The position numbers and the translations under genes are program-made. From JAFMJV01 sp963800275 (lineage in GTDB: Bacteria > Chloroflexota > Limnocylindria > Limnocylindrales > CSP1-4), in assembly GCA_963800275.1 (NCBI GenBank), contig CAWDAI010000002.1, positions 1-64,000 of the forward strand: a stretch of DNA of 64,000 bases, given 5' to 3'. The notes under the pieces were generated by a model. The model saw nothing but the letters and a program-made list of their open reading frames with translations. It had not been told where the DNA came from and did not search any database. Of this stretch, positions 28,028-37,257 are shown piece by piece (positions within the stretch are counted from its first letter, which is position 1; the number at the start of each line of letters is the position of its first letter).

Positions 28028-29881
28028 GTGAAGCCCAACTCCCAGGTCCAGGCCACCCTCAAGCACCTGCCCGATGCCCCGGGTGTGTACCTCATGAAGG
28101 ACGACGCCGGCCACGTGCTCTACGTGGGCAAGGCGCAGAGCCTCCGTTCGCGCGTGCGCCAGTACTGGCAGGCCAGCCGCTCGGCGGCACCGCTGCGGAT
28201 CGAGTCCGCGCTCGACCAGGTCGCGGACGTGGAGTACACCCTCACCGACACGGTCAGCGAGGCACTGCTGCTCGAGGCGAACCTCGTCAAGCGCTACCAG
28301 CCGCGCTTCAACGTGCGCCTCAAGGACGACAAGTCCTACCCCTTCATCAAGGTCACCCTGGCCGATGACTTCCCGCGCATCGAGCGCACGCGCAAGCTGC
28401 CCCGGGACGGCAGCCGCTACTTCGGTCCCTACGCCTCGGCCAGCTCGGTGGACGAGTCGATGAACCTCATCCGCCGCATCTTCCCCTTCCGCACCTGCAC
28501 CATCGACATCCGCGAAGGAGCGCGCGCCCTCGAGCGCCCGTGTCTGCTGTACCACATCAAGCGCTGCCAGGGCCCCTGTATCGAGGCTGTCAGCAAGGAC
28601 GAGTACGCGGCCGACATCGAGCAGGTGATGCTCTTCCTGGAGGGCCACCAGGAGCAGGTCTCGAAGGCGCTGACCGCGGAGATGGAGGCGGCGGCCGAGG
28701 GCCTCGAGTTCGAACGCGCGGCGGCGCTCCGGGACAAGGTCCGCGCCATCGAGCGCACGATGGAGAGCCAGAAGATGGCCGGCTTCGCCAAGCGCGTCCT
28801 CGATGTGCTCGGCTATGCGCGGTCGGGGGCGGCGGCTGCGGTGCAGCTCTTCGCCATCCGCGACGGCAAGACGCTCTCGCGCGACATCTTCCTGCTGGAG
28901 AACGTGGCGGACGGCAGCGACGTGGAGGCGCTGACCTCGTTCGTCAAGCAGTACTACGCGCGGGCCGGTTCGATCCCGCCGCGGGTGCTGCTGCCCTTCG
29001 CCCTGCCGGACGCGGACGAGCTGGCCGAGTTCCTCTCCGCGCGCGCGCACCGCAGGGTGAGCCTGGTCGTGCCCCAGCGAGGGCAGGGCCGCAAGCTGAT
29101 GGCGCTGGCAGCCCGCAATGCGGCCGAGACGCTCGAGCGGGAGCAGGTGCGCTGGCTGGCCGACCACGGCAAGACCGAACAGGCTCTCGGCGAGCTGGCT
29201 GAGGCTCTCGCCCTGCCTGCGCCGCCGGCCCGTATCGAGTGCTACGACATCAGCACCATCCAGGGCACCAACACGGTCGGCAGCATGGTCGTCTTCGAGG
29301 AGGGCCAGCCGCGGACCGGCGAGTATCGCCGGTTCCGCATCAAGACGGTGCGCGGCCAGGACGACTTCGCCAGTCACCAGGAGGTGCTGCGTCGCCGCTT
29401 CCGCCGGGCGCTGGAGACAGGTGAGGGTGGCGCCGAGCAGCTGCGCTGGCGCATGCCCGACCTCGTCATCATCGACGGCGGCAAGGGCCAGGTCAGCGCC
29501 GCGCGCGAGGTCCTCGACGAGCTCGGCCTGCACGACCTGCCCATGGCCGGCCTGGCCAAGGAGCGCGAGGAGGTGTTCCTGCCCGGCCGCTCCGATCCCA
29601 TCGTGCTGCCGGCCACGTCCGGCGCGCTCTATCTGCTGCAGCGCCTGCGCGACGAGGCTCATCGCTTCGCCATCACCTATCACCGCCAGCTGCGCGCCAA
29701 GGCCGCGACCAGGTCGGCGCTCGACGATCTGCCCGGCGTGGGGCCGGCGCGCAAGCGGGCCCTGCTCCGCGTCTTCGGTTCCAGCCGTGCGCTGCGCGAC
29801 GCGTCGGAGGCGGAGATCGGAGCCGTACCCGGCATCGGAACGGGACTCGCCGCGCGCATCCGGGAGCACCTCGACAGCTAG
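28028..29881 (+). CDS. uvrC: Excinuclease ABC subunit C
   Basis: Makes both incisions in nucleotide excision repair. The N-terminal GIY-YIG nuclease domain (DAPGVYLMKDDAGHVLYVGK) makes the 3' cut. A central Cys-containing region (RPCLLYHIKRCQGPC) and the UVR motif (about residues 205-240) bind UvrB. The RNase H-like domain, with ECYDISTIQGTNTVGSMVVF and VIIDGGKGQ, makes the 5' cut. The C-terminal helix-hairpin-helix pair includes LPGVGPARKRALL and VPGIG. Length 617 aa is normal. The GTG start fits the adjacent -10 hexamer. Confidence 0.98.
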   Translation: MKPNSQVQATLKHLPDAPGVYLMKDDAGHVLYVGKAQSLRSRVRQYWQASRSAAPLRIESALDQVADVEYTLTDTVSEALLLEANLVKRYQPRFNVRLKDDKSYPFIKVTLADDFPRIERTRKLPRDGSRYFGPYASASSVDESMNLIRRIFPFRTCTIDIREGARALERPCLLYHIKRCQGPCIEAVSKDEYAADIEQVMLFLEGHQEQVSKALTAEMEAAAEGLEFERAAALRDKVRAIERTMESQKMAGFAKRVLDVLGYARSGAAAAVQLFAIRDGKTLSRDIFLLENVADGSDVEALTSFVKQYYARAGSIPPRVLLPFALPDADELAEFLSARAHRRVSLVVPQRGQGRKLMALAARNAAETLEREQVRWLADHGKTEQALGELAEALALPAPPARIECYDISTIQGTNTVGSMVVFEEGQPRTGEYRRFRIKTVRGQDDFASHQEVLRRRFRRALETGEGGAEQLRWRMPDLVIIDGGKGQVSAAREVLDELGLHDLPMAGLAKEREEVFLPGRSDPIVLPATSGALYLLQRLRDEAHRFAITYHRQLRAKAATRSALDDLPGVGPARKRALLRVFGSSRALRDASEAEIGAVPGIGTGLAARIREHLDS

Positions 29882-29942
29882 CTCGCCCGGGTCCGGACCG
29901 GCGCCTGCTCGATGATGCGCGGCAAACCCGTCGCGCCTCTGG

Positions 29943-29948
29943 TAGTGT
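29943..29948 (+). promoter_or_regulatory. -10 element, near-leaderless secD promoter
   Basis: TAGTGT ends 8 bases before the secD ATG at 29957. Confidence 0.4.
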
Positions 29949-29956
29949 CGCGGGCG

Positions 29957-31294
29957 ATGCAACGCGTCGTTCCGATCCTCCTGATCGCCTTATTCCTTGT
30001 CGCCCTGGTGGTGGCTGTCTTCCCGGTTCCACGCGTGTGGAACTCCGACGGCTCGGCCGTCGAGACCAAGCTTGGCCTGGACCTCATCGGTGGTCTCCGC
30101 GGTGAGTACCAGGTCGTCGCGACCGACGCCCAGCCGGTGACCCCGGAGATCCTCGAGCAGACCCGCACCATCATCGAGAACCGCGTCAACGCCACCGGTG
30201 TGTCCGAGCCCGTGGTCGTCACCCAGGGCAGCGACCGCATCTCGGTCGAGTTGCCCGGGCTGGAAGACGAAGCCGACATCCGCAGCCTCATCGGCACCAC
30301 CGGCGTGCTCGAGTTCACGCCCGTGCCGGCTGGCTGCATCAGCCAGGTCGTGCAGAACCAGGAGGCACCTCCCTGCCTGGCCGAGACCGAGCCGCTCTTC
30401 AACGGCACGGAGATCGCGGCCGCCCGTATCGGCCAGGACCAGACCACCAGCGAGATCGTGGTCAGCATGGAGCTGAAGGACACCGGCGCCCGCCTCTTCG
30501 ACGAATATGCGGCAGCCCACTTCGGCGACTACTTCGCGATCGTGCTCGACGGCATCGTGGAGTCGGCGCCGTCGATCAACGCGACCCGCTTCGGCGGCCA
30601 GGCCCAGATCAGCGGCAACTTCACCGTGGATGAGGCCACCAACCTCGTGACCGTGCTCAAGTTCGGCTCGTTGCCCCTGGAGATCCGCGAGGTCGGCTTT
30701 AGCAGCATCAGCCCCACGCTCGGTCAGCAGTTCCTGCAGCAGACCATGCTCGCGGGCATCCTCGGGATCGCCCTCGTCTTCGCCTTCATGCTGCTCTATT
30801 ACCGCGTTCCCGGCATGGTCGCCTGCGCCGCCCTCATCGCGTACGGCGTCTTCGCCTGGGCCATCTTCCAGCTCGTGCCGGTGACCTTGACCCTCGCCGG
30901 TATCGCGGCCTTCATCCTCTCGGTGGGTATGGCGGTGGACGCCAACATCCTCATCTTCGAGCGCACCAAGGAGGAGCTGCGCAGCGGCAAGAACCTGGGC
31001 GCATCGGTGGAGGCCGGCTTCAACCGTGCCTGGACGTCGATCTTCGACGCCAACGTGTCCACCCTCATCACGGCCCTGATCCTGTACTACTTCGGGACCT
31101 CGATCGTGAAGGGCTTCGCGCTCGTGCTGGGCATCGGCGTGCTGCTCTCGATGTTCACGGCCATCGTGCTCAGCCGCATGATGCTGCGCTGGATCGTGCA
31201 GCAGCGCTGGGCCCGCAAGCGGCACCTGTTCGGCATGGATGACGCGTCGATGTCGGTCGATGCTCGCAGCTCGCGCGAGGTGGCCGCCCCGTGA
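29957..31294 (+). CDS. secD: Protein translocase subunit SecD
   Basis: An auxiliary subunit of the Sec translocon that uses the proton gradient to help pull preproteins out. The first membrane helix is at about residues 5-25. A periplasmic P1 region includes KLGLDLIGGLRGEYQV and NRVNATGVSEPVV. Five C-terminal helices carry the RND-type pattern (VGMAVDANILIFERTKEEL). The length of 445 aa is short, as in Gram-positive and Chloroflexota SecD. The stop overlaps the secF start, so the two are coupled. There is no yajC upstream. Confidence 0.96.
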   Translation: MQRVVPILLIALFLVALVVAVFPVPRVWNSDGSAVETKLGLDLIGGLRGEYQVVATDAQPVTPEILEQTRTIIENRVNATGVSEPVVVTQGSDRISVELPGLEDEADIRSLIGTTGVLEFTPVPAGCISQVVQNQEAPPCLAETEPLFNGTEIAAARIGQDQTTSEIVVSMELKDTGARLFDEYAAAHFGDYFAIVLDGIVESAPSINATRFGGQAQISGNFTVDEATNLVTVLKFGSLPLEIREVGFSSISPTLGQQFLQQTMLAGILGIALVFAFMLLYYRVPGMVACAALIAYGVFAWAIFQLVPVTLTLAGIAAFILSVGMAVDANILIFERTKEELRSGKNLGASVEAGFNRAWTSIFDANVSTLITALILYYFGTSIVKGFALVLGIGVLLSMFTAIVLSRMMLRWIVQQRWARKRHLFGMDDASMSVDARSSREVAAP

Positions 31295-32757
31295 TGGACT
31301 TCATCAGCAAGCGACGGTACGGCTATGCCCTCAGCGGCACGCTGATCATCGTGTGCCTCCTCTTCATCTTCGCCACGCTCGTGCCCAACGGTCATCTGGG
31401 CCTGCAGTTCTCCATCGCCTATACCGGTGGCACCGTGTGGGAGGTCCATTTCCAGGATGAGACGCCCGCGGTCGCCGATGTGCGCGACGTGCTGACCGAG
31501 CAGGGCCTGACCGGCGAGGTGGCCATCACCTCGAGCGATGACAAGGACTACGTCCTCATCCGCACCGAGCCGCTGCTGCAGGAAACGACCGTGACCGAGG
31601 GATCGGCCGCGGCCGCCGCCCTCGAGAGTGCGCAGCCATCCGGCTCTCCCGCAGCGGGAGCTGCGGCGGCAGCGGAGGCAGCGGCCTCACCGGCGCCAGC
31701 CACCGCCTCGCCCGTGCCCGACGCTTCGGCCGCCACTGGATCCGAGTCGGCCTCGCCCGTAGCCGAGCCGTCCGCCTCGCCCGCCCCGACCGAGGCCGCC
31801 GCCGCGGCGCCGGTGGTCACGGCCATCCCGGGCACGCTCACGACGTCAGACGCCTCCATCTCACCAGAAGCCGGCACCTCTGCCTCCGCCGCGGCGGTAC
31901 CCGTGGTCACCGCGGTCCCGGCCGCCAACGCCTCACCTGACGCCAACGCCTCACCCGCTGCGAGCCCATCACCCGCTGCGAGCCCATCACCCGCTGCGGG
32001 CGCATCTGCGGTTCCCGGAGCCTCGCCCGGACCCAGCGCCGCGCCCGGCGTGGTCGCCGGCGACGGCGGCGACCTGCCCCGTATCAACGTCCCCACCGAG
32101 GGTCGACTGGGCGCGCTGGCCGCGGCCCTGCAGGACCGCTTCGGTCCCATCGACGAGGTCCGACAGGAGAACTCCGTGGGCCCCGTGGTCAGCCAGGAGC
32201 TCATCTGGCAGACCCTGGCGCTGGTCCTGTTCGCGGCGCTCGCGATCATGATCTGGGTGGCCTACCGCTTCCGCGACTTCCGCATGGGCGTCACCGCCCT
32301 CGTGGCCCTGCTCCACGACGTCATCATCACCGTCGGTGCCTTCGCCATCCTGGGCACCTTCCTGGGGCTCCAGATCGATGCCCTCTACGTGACCGCCATG
32401 CTCACCGTCATCGGCTTCTCCGTGCACGACACCATCGTCGTCTTCGACCGCATCCGTGAGAACCGCCACCGCTATCTCGGCGAGCCGCTCGGCACGATCG
32501 TCAACTTCAGCCTGGTCCAGACCATCGGCCGTTCCATGACCACGTCGCTGACGCTGATCGTCACGCTGCTGGCGCTGCTGGTCTTCGGCGGGGAGGCCAT
32601 CCGGGCCTTCACCTTCGCCCTCTTCGTCGGCGTCGTCGCCGGAACCTACTCGTCCCTGTTCGTGGCCACGCCGCTCTTCCTCGACTGGCACCTGTGGGAT
32701 GACAGGCGCAAGGTCGAACACGAGTCCACGGGCAAGGCCGAGACCGCTCACGCATAA
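31291..32757 (+). CDS. secF: Protein translocase subunit SecF with long low-complexity insertion
   Basis: Partner of SecD in the SecDF complex. The first helix (YGYALSGTLIIVCLLFIFATL) is followed by an extracytoplasmic P1 region, TGGTVWEVHF. The C-terminal helices hold the SecF signature around LTVIGFSVHDTIVVFDRIRE. Between them, from about residue 103 to 258, lies a stretch almost wholly of Ala, Pro, Ser, Thr, Gly and Val, including repeated ASPAASPSP-like units. It splits the P1 domain, which resumes at GRLGALAAALQDRFG. Normal SecF is about 300 aa; this is 488. The start is GTG 31291 or ATG 31294. Confidence 0.96.
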   Translation: MMDFISKRRYGYALSGTLIIVCLLFIFATLVPNGHLGLQFSIAYTGGTVWEVHFQDETPAVADVRDVLTEQGLTGEVAITSSDDKDYVLIRTEPLLQETTVTEGSAAAAALESAQPSGSPAAGAAAAAEAAASPAPATASPVPDASAATGSESASPVAEPSASPAPTEAAAAAPVVTAIPGTLTTSDASISPEAGTSASAAAVPVVTAVPAANASPDANASPAASPSPAASPSPAAGASAVPGASPGPSAAPGVVAGDGGDLPRINVPTEGRLGALAAALQDRFGPIDEVRQENSVGPVVSQELIWQTLALVLFAALAIMIWVAYRFRDFRMGVTALVALLHDVIITVGAFAILGTFLGLQIDALYVTAMLTVIGFSVHDTIVVFDRIRENRHRYLGEPLGTIVNFSLVQTIGRSMTTSLTLIVTLLALLVFGGEAIRAFTFALFVGVVAGTYSSLFVATPLFLDWHLWDDRRKVEHESTGKAETAHA

Positions 32758-32793
32758 GCCGGGTGTGAGTCCCGGGGGTCAGACTGGTCGTCC

Positions 32794-34530
32794 ATGCCGG
32801 AGCTGAGTCCTCACTACCACTGGCTGCTGCCGACCGCGCACCCTGTGTCCGCGGCGACCATCGATGACGCCAAGCGGCGGGGTCTCTCCGCCCGTGCCCT
32901 GCGCGTGCTCTCGCGCCGGGGCCCGGTCGACGAGGCTGAGCTCGCCTCGCGCTTCGACTCGCCCGCTGCCGGCCTGCACGATCCCGGCCTGCTGCCCGAC
33001 GCGGCCATCGTCCGTGCGCGCGTCGCGCGTGCCCGCAAGGCCGGCGAATCGGTGCTCGTGCTCGGTGACTTCGATGCGGACGGCCTCACCGGCCTGGCCA
33101 TCCTGACCGAGGCCCTGCGGGCACTGGGGCTGACGGTGGAGCCGTACGTGCCCGACCGCACGGGGGAGGGTCACGGCCTGTCGCTCGCGGCCGTGGAGCG
33201 GGCGCGGTCGGGCGGCCACACGCTCGTCTTCACCGCTGACACCGGCTCCTCGAGCGTGGCCGAGGTGGCGGCTGCCCGTGCCACCGGCATCGACGTCATC
33301 ATCACCGACCACCACGTGCTCACCTCGGACCGGCCCGATGCGCTCGCGCTGGTCAACGCCCAGCGACCGGACAACCGTTACCCCGACCGCCGGCTGTCGG
33401 GTGCCGGGATCGCCTTCAAGGTGGCCCAGCTGCTGCTCGCTGACACGGACGAGGGCCGGGCCACCGCGCTGGGCCTGGCCGACCTCGCGGCGGTCGGCTC
33501 GGTGGCTGACGTGGTGCCTATCGTCGGTGAGAACCGCTCTATCGTGCGCCTGGGCCTCGAGCGCCTGGCACGTGATCCCCGACCGGGACTGGCGGCGCTG
33601 CTCCGCCGTGCCGGCGTCGAGCGGGGGGGCATCACCACCGAGAGCATCAGCTTCGGGCTCGCCCCTCGCATCAACGCCATGGGCCGCGTGGGCGACCCGG
33701 GTGTCGCCGCCCAGCTGCTGCTGGCGCCGGACATCGACACCGCCGAGCGCCTGGCCGACGAGCTGGAGGCGGCCAACCGGCTGCGCCGCGAGCTCACCGC
33801 GCAGGCCATGGACGAGGCCCAGGCCCAGCTCGAGGCCATGGCCCCGTCGCCCTTCATCGTGCTCGTGGGCGAGTGGCCCGTCGGGGTCATCGGCCTGGTG
33901 GCCGGTCGACTGGCGGAGTCGCAGGGGCGCCCGGCGCTCGTCATCTCCAGTTCGGTGGAACCCTGGCGCGGCTCTGCCCGCAGCGCCGGCGGCGTGGACC
34001 TGGCCGCGGCCTTCTCGGCCAGCAGCGACCTCTTCGCGCGGTTCGGCGGCCACCCCGCCGCGGCCGGCTGTCACCTGGAGCCGGCGCACATCGAGACCCT
34101 GCGGGCACGCCTCGAGGACTTCGTGCGCACCCAGCCACCGGCGGACACGCGGCCCAGCTTGGCCCTGGACCTCGTCCAGAGCGCGGATGCCGCGGATTAC
34201 GTACTCTTGCGCGAGTTGGCGCCGCTGGAAGGCGCCGGAGATGCTCCGCCGCTCGTGGGCATCGCGGGCCTCGCCGTGAACCGGGTCCGTGCCGCGAACG
34301 GCGGGCACACACAGCTCACGTTGCGTCGCGGACGTGAGGTGGTCGACGGCATCGCCTTCGGCCGCCCCGAGCTCGCGGAGCACGTGACGGAGGGTTCCGA
34401 GATCGACGTCGTGGCACGACTCGCCAGCCGCACCTTCGCGGGTTTGGAGACGCTCCAGCTGGAGATCCGGGACGTGGCTCCCGCGGGCTCGTTGCGCGCG
34501 TTGCGCGCCAGCGGGACCAACGCCCGATGA
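32794..34530 (+). CDS. recJ: Single-stranded-DNA-specific exonuclease RecJ
   Basis: A 5'-3' single-strand exonuclease used in recombination and base-excision or mismatch repair. It has the DHH phosphoesterase motifs: LGDFDADGLTG (motif I), TADTGSSS (motif II) and TDHHVL (motif III). The DHHA1 and OB regions follow, including GGHPAAAGCHLEP. Length 578 aa is typical. A CAGACT hexamer ends 8 bases upstream of the ATG. The stop overlaps the next start as ATGA. Confidence 0.95.
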   Translation: MPELSPHYHWLLPTAHPVSAATIDDAKRRGLSARALRVLSRRGPVDEAELASRFDSPAAGLHDPGLLPDAAIVRARVARARKAGESVLVLGDFDADGLTGLAILTEALRALGLTVEPYVPDRTGEGHGLSLAAVERARSGGHTLVFTADTGSSSVAEVAAARATGIDVIITDHHVLTSDRPDALALVNAQRPDNRYPDRRLSGAGIAFKVAQLLLADTDEGRATALGLADLAAVGSVADVVPIVGENRSIVRLGLERLARDPRPGLAALLRRAGVERGGITTESISFGLAPRINAMGRVGDPGVAAQLLLAPDIDTAERLADELEAANRLRRELTAQAMDEAQAQLEAMAPSPFIVLVGEWPVGVIGLVAGRLAESQGRPALVISSSVEPWRGSARSAGGVDLAAAFSASSDLFARFGGHPAAAGCHLEPAHIETLRARLEDFVRTQPPADTRPSLALDLVQSADAADYVLLRELAPLEGAGDAPPLVGIAGLAVNRVRAANGGHTQLTLRRGREVVDGIAFGRPELAEHVTEGSEIDVVARLASRTFAGLETLQLEIRDVAPAGSLRALRASGTNAR

Positions 34531-35990
34531 GCCGCTCGCCGCAGCCTCGGCCACCGGTCGGCTATACCGGCCCCGGCCACGCGCCCGGGTACGGACCCGG
34601 CACCGCGCCCATCCCGCCGCGCACCCCCCATCGCGGCTCGCCGATCGTCGCGCCGCTGTTGGCCTTCCTGGCCCTGCTGCTCGTCGGGGGCGGCAGCTTC
34701 TTCCTGGTCAACTTCCTCAACTCGACCGTGGACACCGCTGCGGCCGAGGCCAGCCTCGATCCGGGGACGCTGACGGCCGCCGTCACCGATCCCACCGCCA
34801 GACCCAGCGAGGCCTCGGCGCCGGACAGCGCTGCCGAGCCCGGAGGCACGGAGGCCCCGAGCGAATCACCGGTGAGCTCGACCGCGCCGGAAGAGGAGGG
34901 CACTCCAGAGCCGATCACCGTGGTGCCGCCGTCCGATGAGGCGGCAGATGTGCCCGGTGCGCTCCTGTTCACCCGCGCCGGCGGCGACATCTGGGCGGCC
35001 TCGGGCAAGACCATCAGCCCGCTCTCGAACAGCTCCTCTACCAAGGCCGACTCGACGCCGGTCTGGTCGCCCGACGGCAGGTCCATCTACTTCATCCGCA
35101 GCACCAAGCACGAGGTCAAGGCGGGCAATGCGCGCCGCGATGGCAAGTACACGCTCTATCCCACCGACCTCATGCGCATGCGCGCCGACGGCTCCAAGAA
35201 GCAGCTGGTCTTCAAGTCGCTGATCAAGGATCCACGTGGCGAGTGGTTCAGCACCGTGCTGCAACCCTCGGTCAGCCCGGTCGGCAACGTGGCCGTGGTC
35301 AGCGACGGACCCGATGGCGAAGGCGACGGCGTCGAGCTGTACATCATCAACAGCAAGCGCGGCAGCATGCGCAAGGTCAACGCGCCCTCGCAGAGCACCG
35401 GGATCATCCGCCTGGGCCACAATGATCCCGACTTCAGCGCCGATGGCAAGCGGCTGGCCTTCACCTACAACGGGGCCGACGGCAGCGCCGCCGAGCCGCG
35501 CATCGGGATCCACGACTGCGTCACGAAGAACAACTGCAGCAAGGGCAAGACCAAGCTCATCGCGTCCGGCTTCGCGGACCCCTCCTGGTCGCCTGGCGGC
35601 AAGCTCCTGGCGGTCGAGGCCACCGACGGCAACGGCCGCGACATCGCCATCATCACCGCCAAGGGTGGCAACGAACGCGTGCGCCTGACCACCGACGGCA
35701 ACAGCTTCGCACCGGAGTTCTCGCCCAACGGCGACCAGATCGCCTACCTCAAGCGCGATGGCCAGGACATCAACGTGCGGGTCATGACCCTGGACATCGG
35801 CCCCCAGGGCAAGATCACCCTCGTGGACGACCGGCCCGTCACCAGCGATGGCGCCGTGGACGGTGAGTCGGGCCTGTCCTGGTACATCCCCGCGAAGCAG
35901 CGCAAGACCACGGAAGAGGCAGGACCCGCCGCGTCCGGCGAAGCCACGATCGACCCGGCCGTGCTGGACGAGGCGCCGCCGGTGCCGTAG
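34527..35990 (+). CDS. Membrane-anchored TolB-like (PD40) beta-propeller protein
   Basis: A 487 aa protein with a proline-rich cytoplasmic start, one membrane helix (about residues 38-65, LLAFLALLLVGGGSFFLV) and an acidic Ser/Thr/Pro linker. The extracytoplasmic domain has repeated WD40-like/PD40 blades, such as PVWSPDGRSIYFIR, PDFSADGKRLAFTYNG, PSWSPGGKLLAVEA and PEFSPNGDQIAYLK. It is translationally coupled to recJ. It resembles the TolB propeller but no Tol or Pal gene is present. It probably senses or binds envelope components; the role is unknown. Confidence 0.8.
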   Translation: MSRSPQPRPPVGYTGPGHAPGYGPGTAPIPPRTPHRGSPIVAPLLAFLALLLVGGGSFFLVNFLNSTVDTAAAEASLDPGTLTAAVTDPTARPSEASAPDSAAEPGGTEAPSESPVSSTAPEEEGTPEPITVVPPSDEAADVPGALLFTRAGGDIWAASGKTISPLSNSSSTKADSTPVWSPDGRSIYFIRSTKHEVKAGNARRDGKYTLYPTDLMRMRADGSKKQLVFKSLIKDPRGEWFSTVLQPSVSPVGNVAVVSDGPDGEGDGVELYIINSKRGSMRKVNAPSQSTGIIRLGHNDPDFSADGKRLAFTYNGADGSAAEPRIGIHDCVTKNNCSKGKTKLIASGFADPSWSPGGKLLAVEATDGNGRDIAIITAKGGNERVRLTTDGNSFAPEFSPNGDQIAYLKRDGQDINVRVMTLDIGPQGKITLVDDRPVTSDGAVDGESGLSWYIPAKQRKTTEEAGPAASGEATIDPAVLDEAPPVP

Positions 35991-36072
35991 CGGGTCACAG
36001 GACCGTCATCCGATACGCCCCGGGGCGGGTGCTAGGATGCAGTCGACTGATCCACGCTCCTCGGAGGATCGC

Positions 36073-36420
36073 ATGCCCTTCAACGTAGGGCCGCTCGAAC
36101 TCATCATCGTCCTCGTCATCGCCCTGCTCGTGGTGGGGCCGCGGCGCCTGCCGGAGATGGGCGAGGCTGTGGGCAAGACCATCCGTGAGTTCCGCAAGGC
36201 CTCCAGCGATCTGAGCGAGTCCACCGCGCCCGAGCCTGAGGCCAAGGCCGCTCCCGCCGCTGACGCGGCACCACCGGCGGCCACTCCCGCCCGGCCCGAG
36301 ACCAAGACCGCCCCCGCGGCCGACGCAGCACCAGCCGCCACGCCCCCCTCAGCCGAGGCGTCCTCCACGGAGCAGGCTCCGGCAGCCGCGCCTGCCGGCG
36401 CCCACTCGGACGACCACTAG
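36073..36420 (+). CDS. tatA: Twin-arginine translocase subunit TatA
   Basis: The pore-forming subunit of the Tat pathway for folded proteins. A short N-terminal membrane helix (ELIIVLVIALLVVG) is followed by the hinge GPRRLPEMG and an amphipathic helix (EAVGKTIREFRKASS). A long Ala/Pro/Glu tail completes 115 aa. The ATG at 36073 has GGAGGA 5 bases upstream and is preferred to ATG 36037. A TAGGAT -10-like hexamer sits at 36031-36036. tatC follows after 48 bases. Confidence 0.93.
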   Translation: MPFNVGPLELIIVLVIALLVVGPRRLPEMGEAVGKTIREFRKASSDLSESTAPEPEAKAAPAADAAPPAATPARPETKTAPAADAAPAATPPSAEASSTEQAPAAAPAGAHSDDH

Positions 36421-36468
36421 GCCACGTGTGCCGGAGGTCCGGCCACCCAAGCCTCCCGGGGAACGCCC

Positions 36469-37257
36469 GTGAGTGACACCGCTGAGCCAGGGCCGACCAT
36501 CGTGGCCGGTCCCGACATGATCCAAGAGCCCAACCCGCCGGACGGCGGCGCCACGATGACCCTCGTCGACCACCTCTCGGAGCTGCGCCGCCGGCTGGCC
36601 ATCAGCGTGGTCGCCATCGTGGTCGGGAGCGTCATCGGCTTCCTCCTCGCGGAGCCCATCATCAAGCTCATGCTCACGCCCCTGCCCAACGAGGAGGTCG
36701 TGTTCCTGACCCTCGGCGGCGGCTTCTTCGTCTATCTGCGCGTGGCGGTGGTGGTGGGCGTGCTGCTGGCCCTGCCGGTCGTGCTTTACCAGCTGTGGGC
36801 CTTCGTGGCCCCGGGCCTGCTGCCGAGCGAGCGCAAGGCAGCGTTGCCGTGGATCCCCATGACGGTGATCTTCTTCCTCATCGGCACGCTCGTGGCCTGG
36901 GTCACGCTGCCGTATGCGGTCGCCTTCCTGCTCGGCTTCCAGATCGAGGGCTCGCTCGTGGCACTGCCCAGCGCGGAGGCCTACTTCAGCTTCGTGACCA
37001 TCATGTTCCTGCTCTTCGGGCTGGTCATGCAGTTTCCCATCGTGCTCATCTTCCTGGACCGCCTGGGTATCCTCAGCGTGGACCAGCTTCGCTCGATGCG
37101 CCGGTACGTCCTGCTGGGCGTGGTCATCTTCGCGGTGGTCGTGACACCCGGCGGCGACCCCATCAGCCCGCTGGTGCTGTCGGCCACCATGTACGCGCTC
37201 TACGAGTTCACCATCTTCGTCATGGGACGTCGCCGGGAGCCACTGAACGATGCCTGA
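36469..37257 (+). CDS. tatC: Sec-independent protein translocase TatC
   Basis: The twin-arginine signal receptor with six membrane helices. The family start MTLVDHLSELRRRL, the cytoplasmic FVAPGLLPSERKAALPW loop and the closing VVTPGGDPISPLVLSATMYALYE region are all present. The N-terminus extends about 30 residues before the family start. GTG start. Its stop overlaps rapZ by 8 bases. Confidence 0.96.
   Translation: MSDTAEPGPTIVAGPDMIQEPNPPDGGATMTLVDHLSELRRRLAISVVAIVVGSVIGFLLAEPIIKLMLTPLPNEEVVFLTLGGGFFVYLRVAVVVGVLLALPVVLYQLWAFVAPGLLPSERKAALPWIPMTVIFFLIGTLVAWVTLPYAVAFLLGFQIEGSLVALPSAEAYFSFVTIMFLLFGLVMQFPIVLIFLDRLGILSVDQLRSMRRYVLLGVVIFAVVVTPGGDPISPLVLSATMYALYEFTIFVMGRRREPLNDA

Noticed and set aside
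26999..29962. 987-codon minus-strand open frame
   Set aside because: It is antisense to uvrC; composition is typical of a GC-rich shadow.
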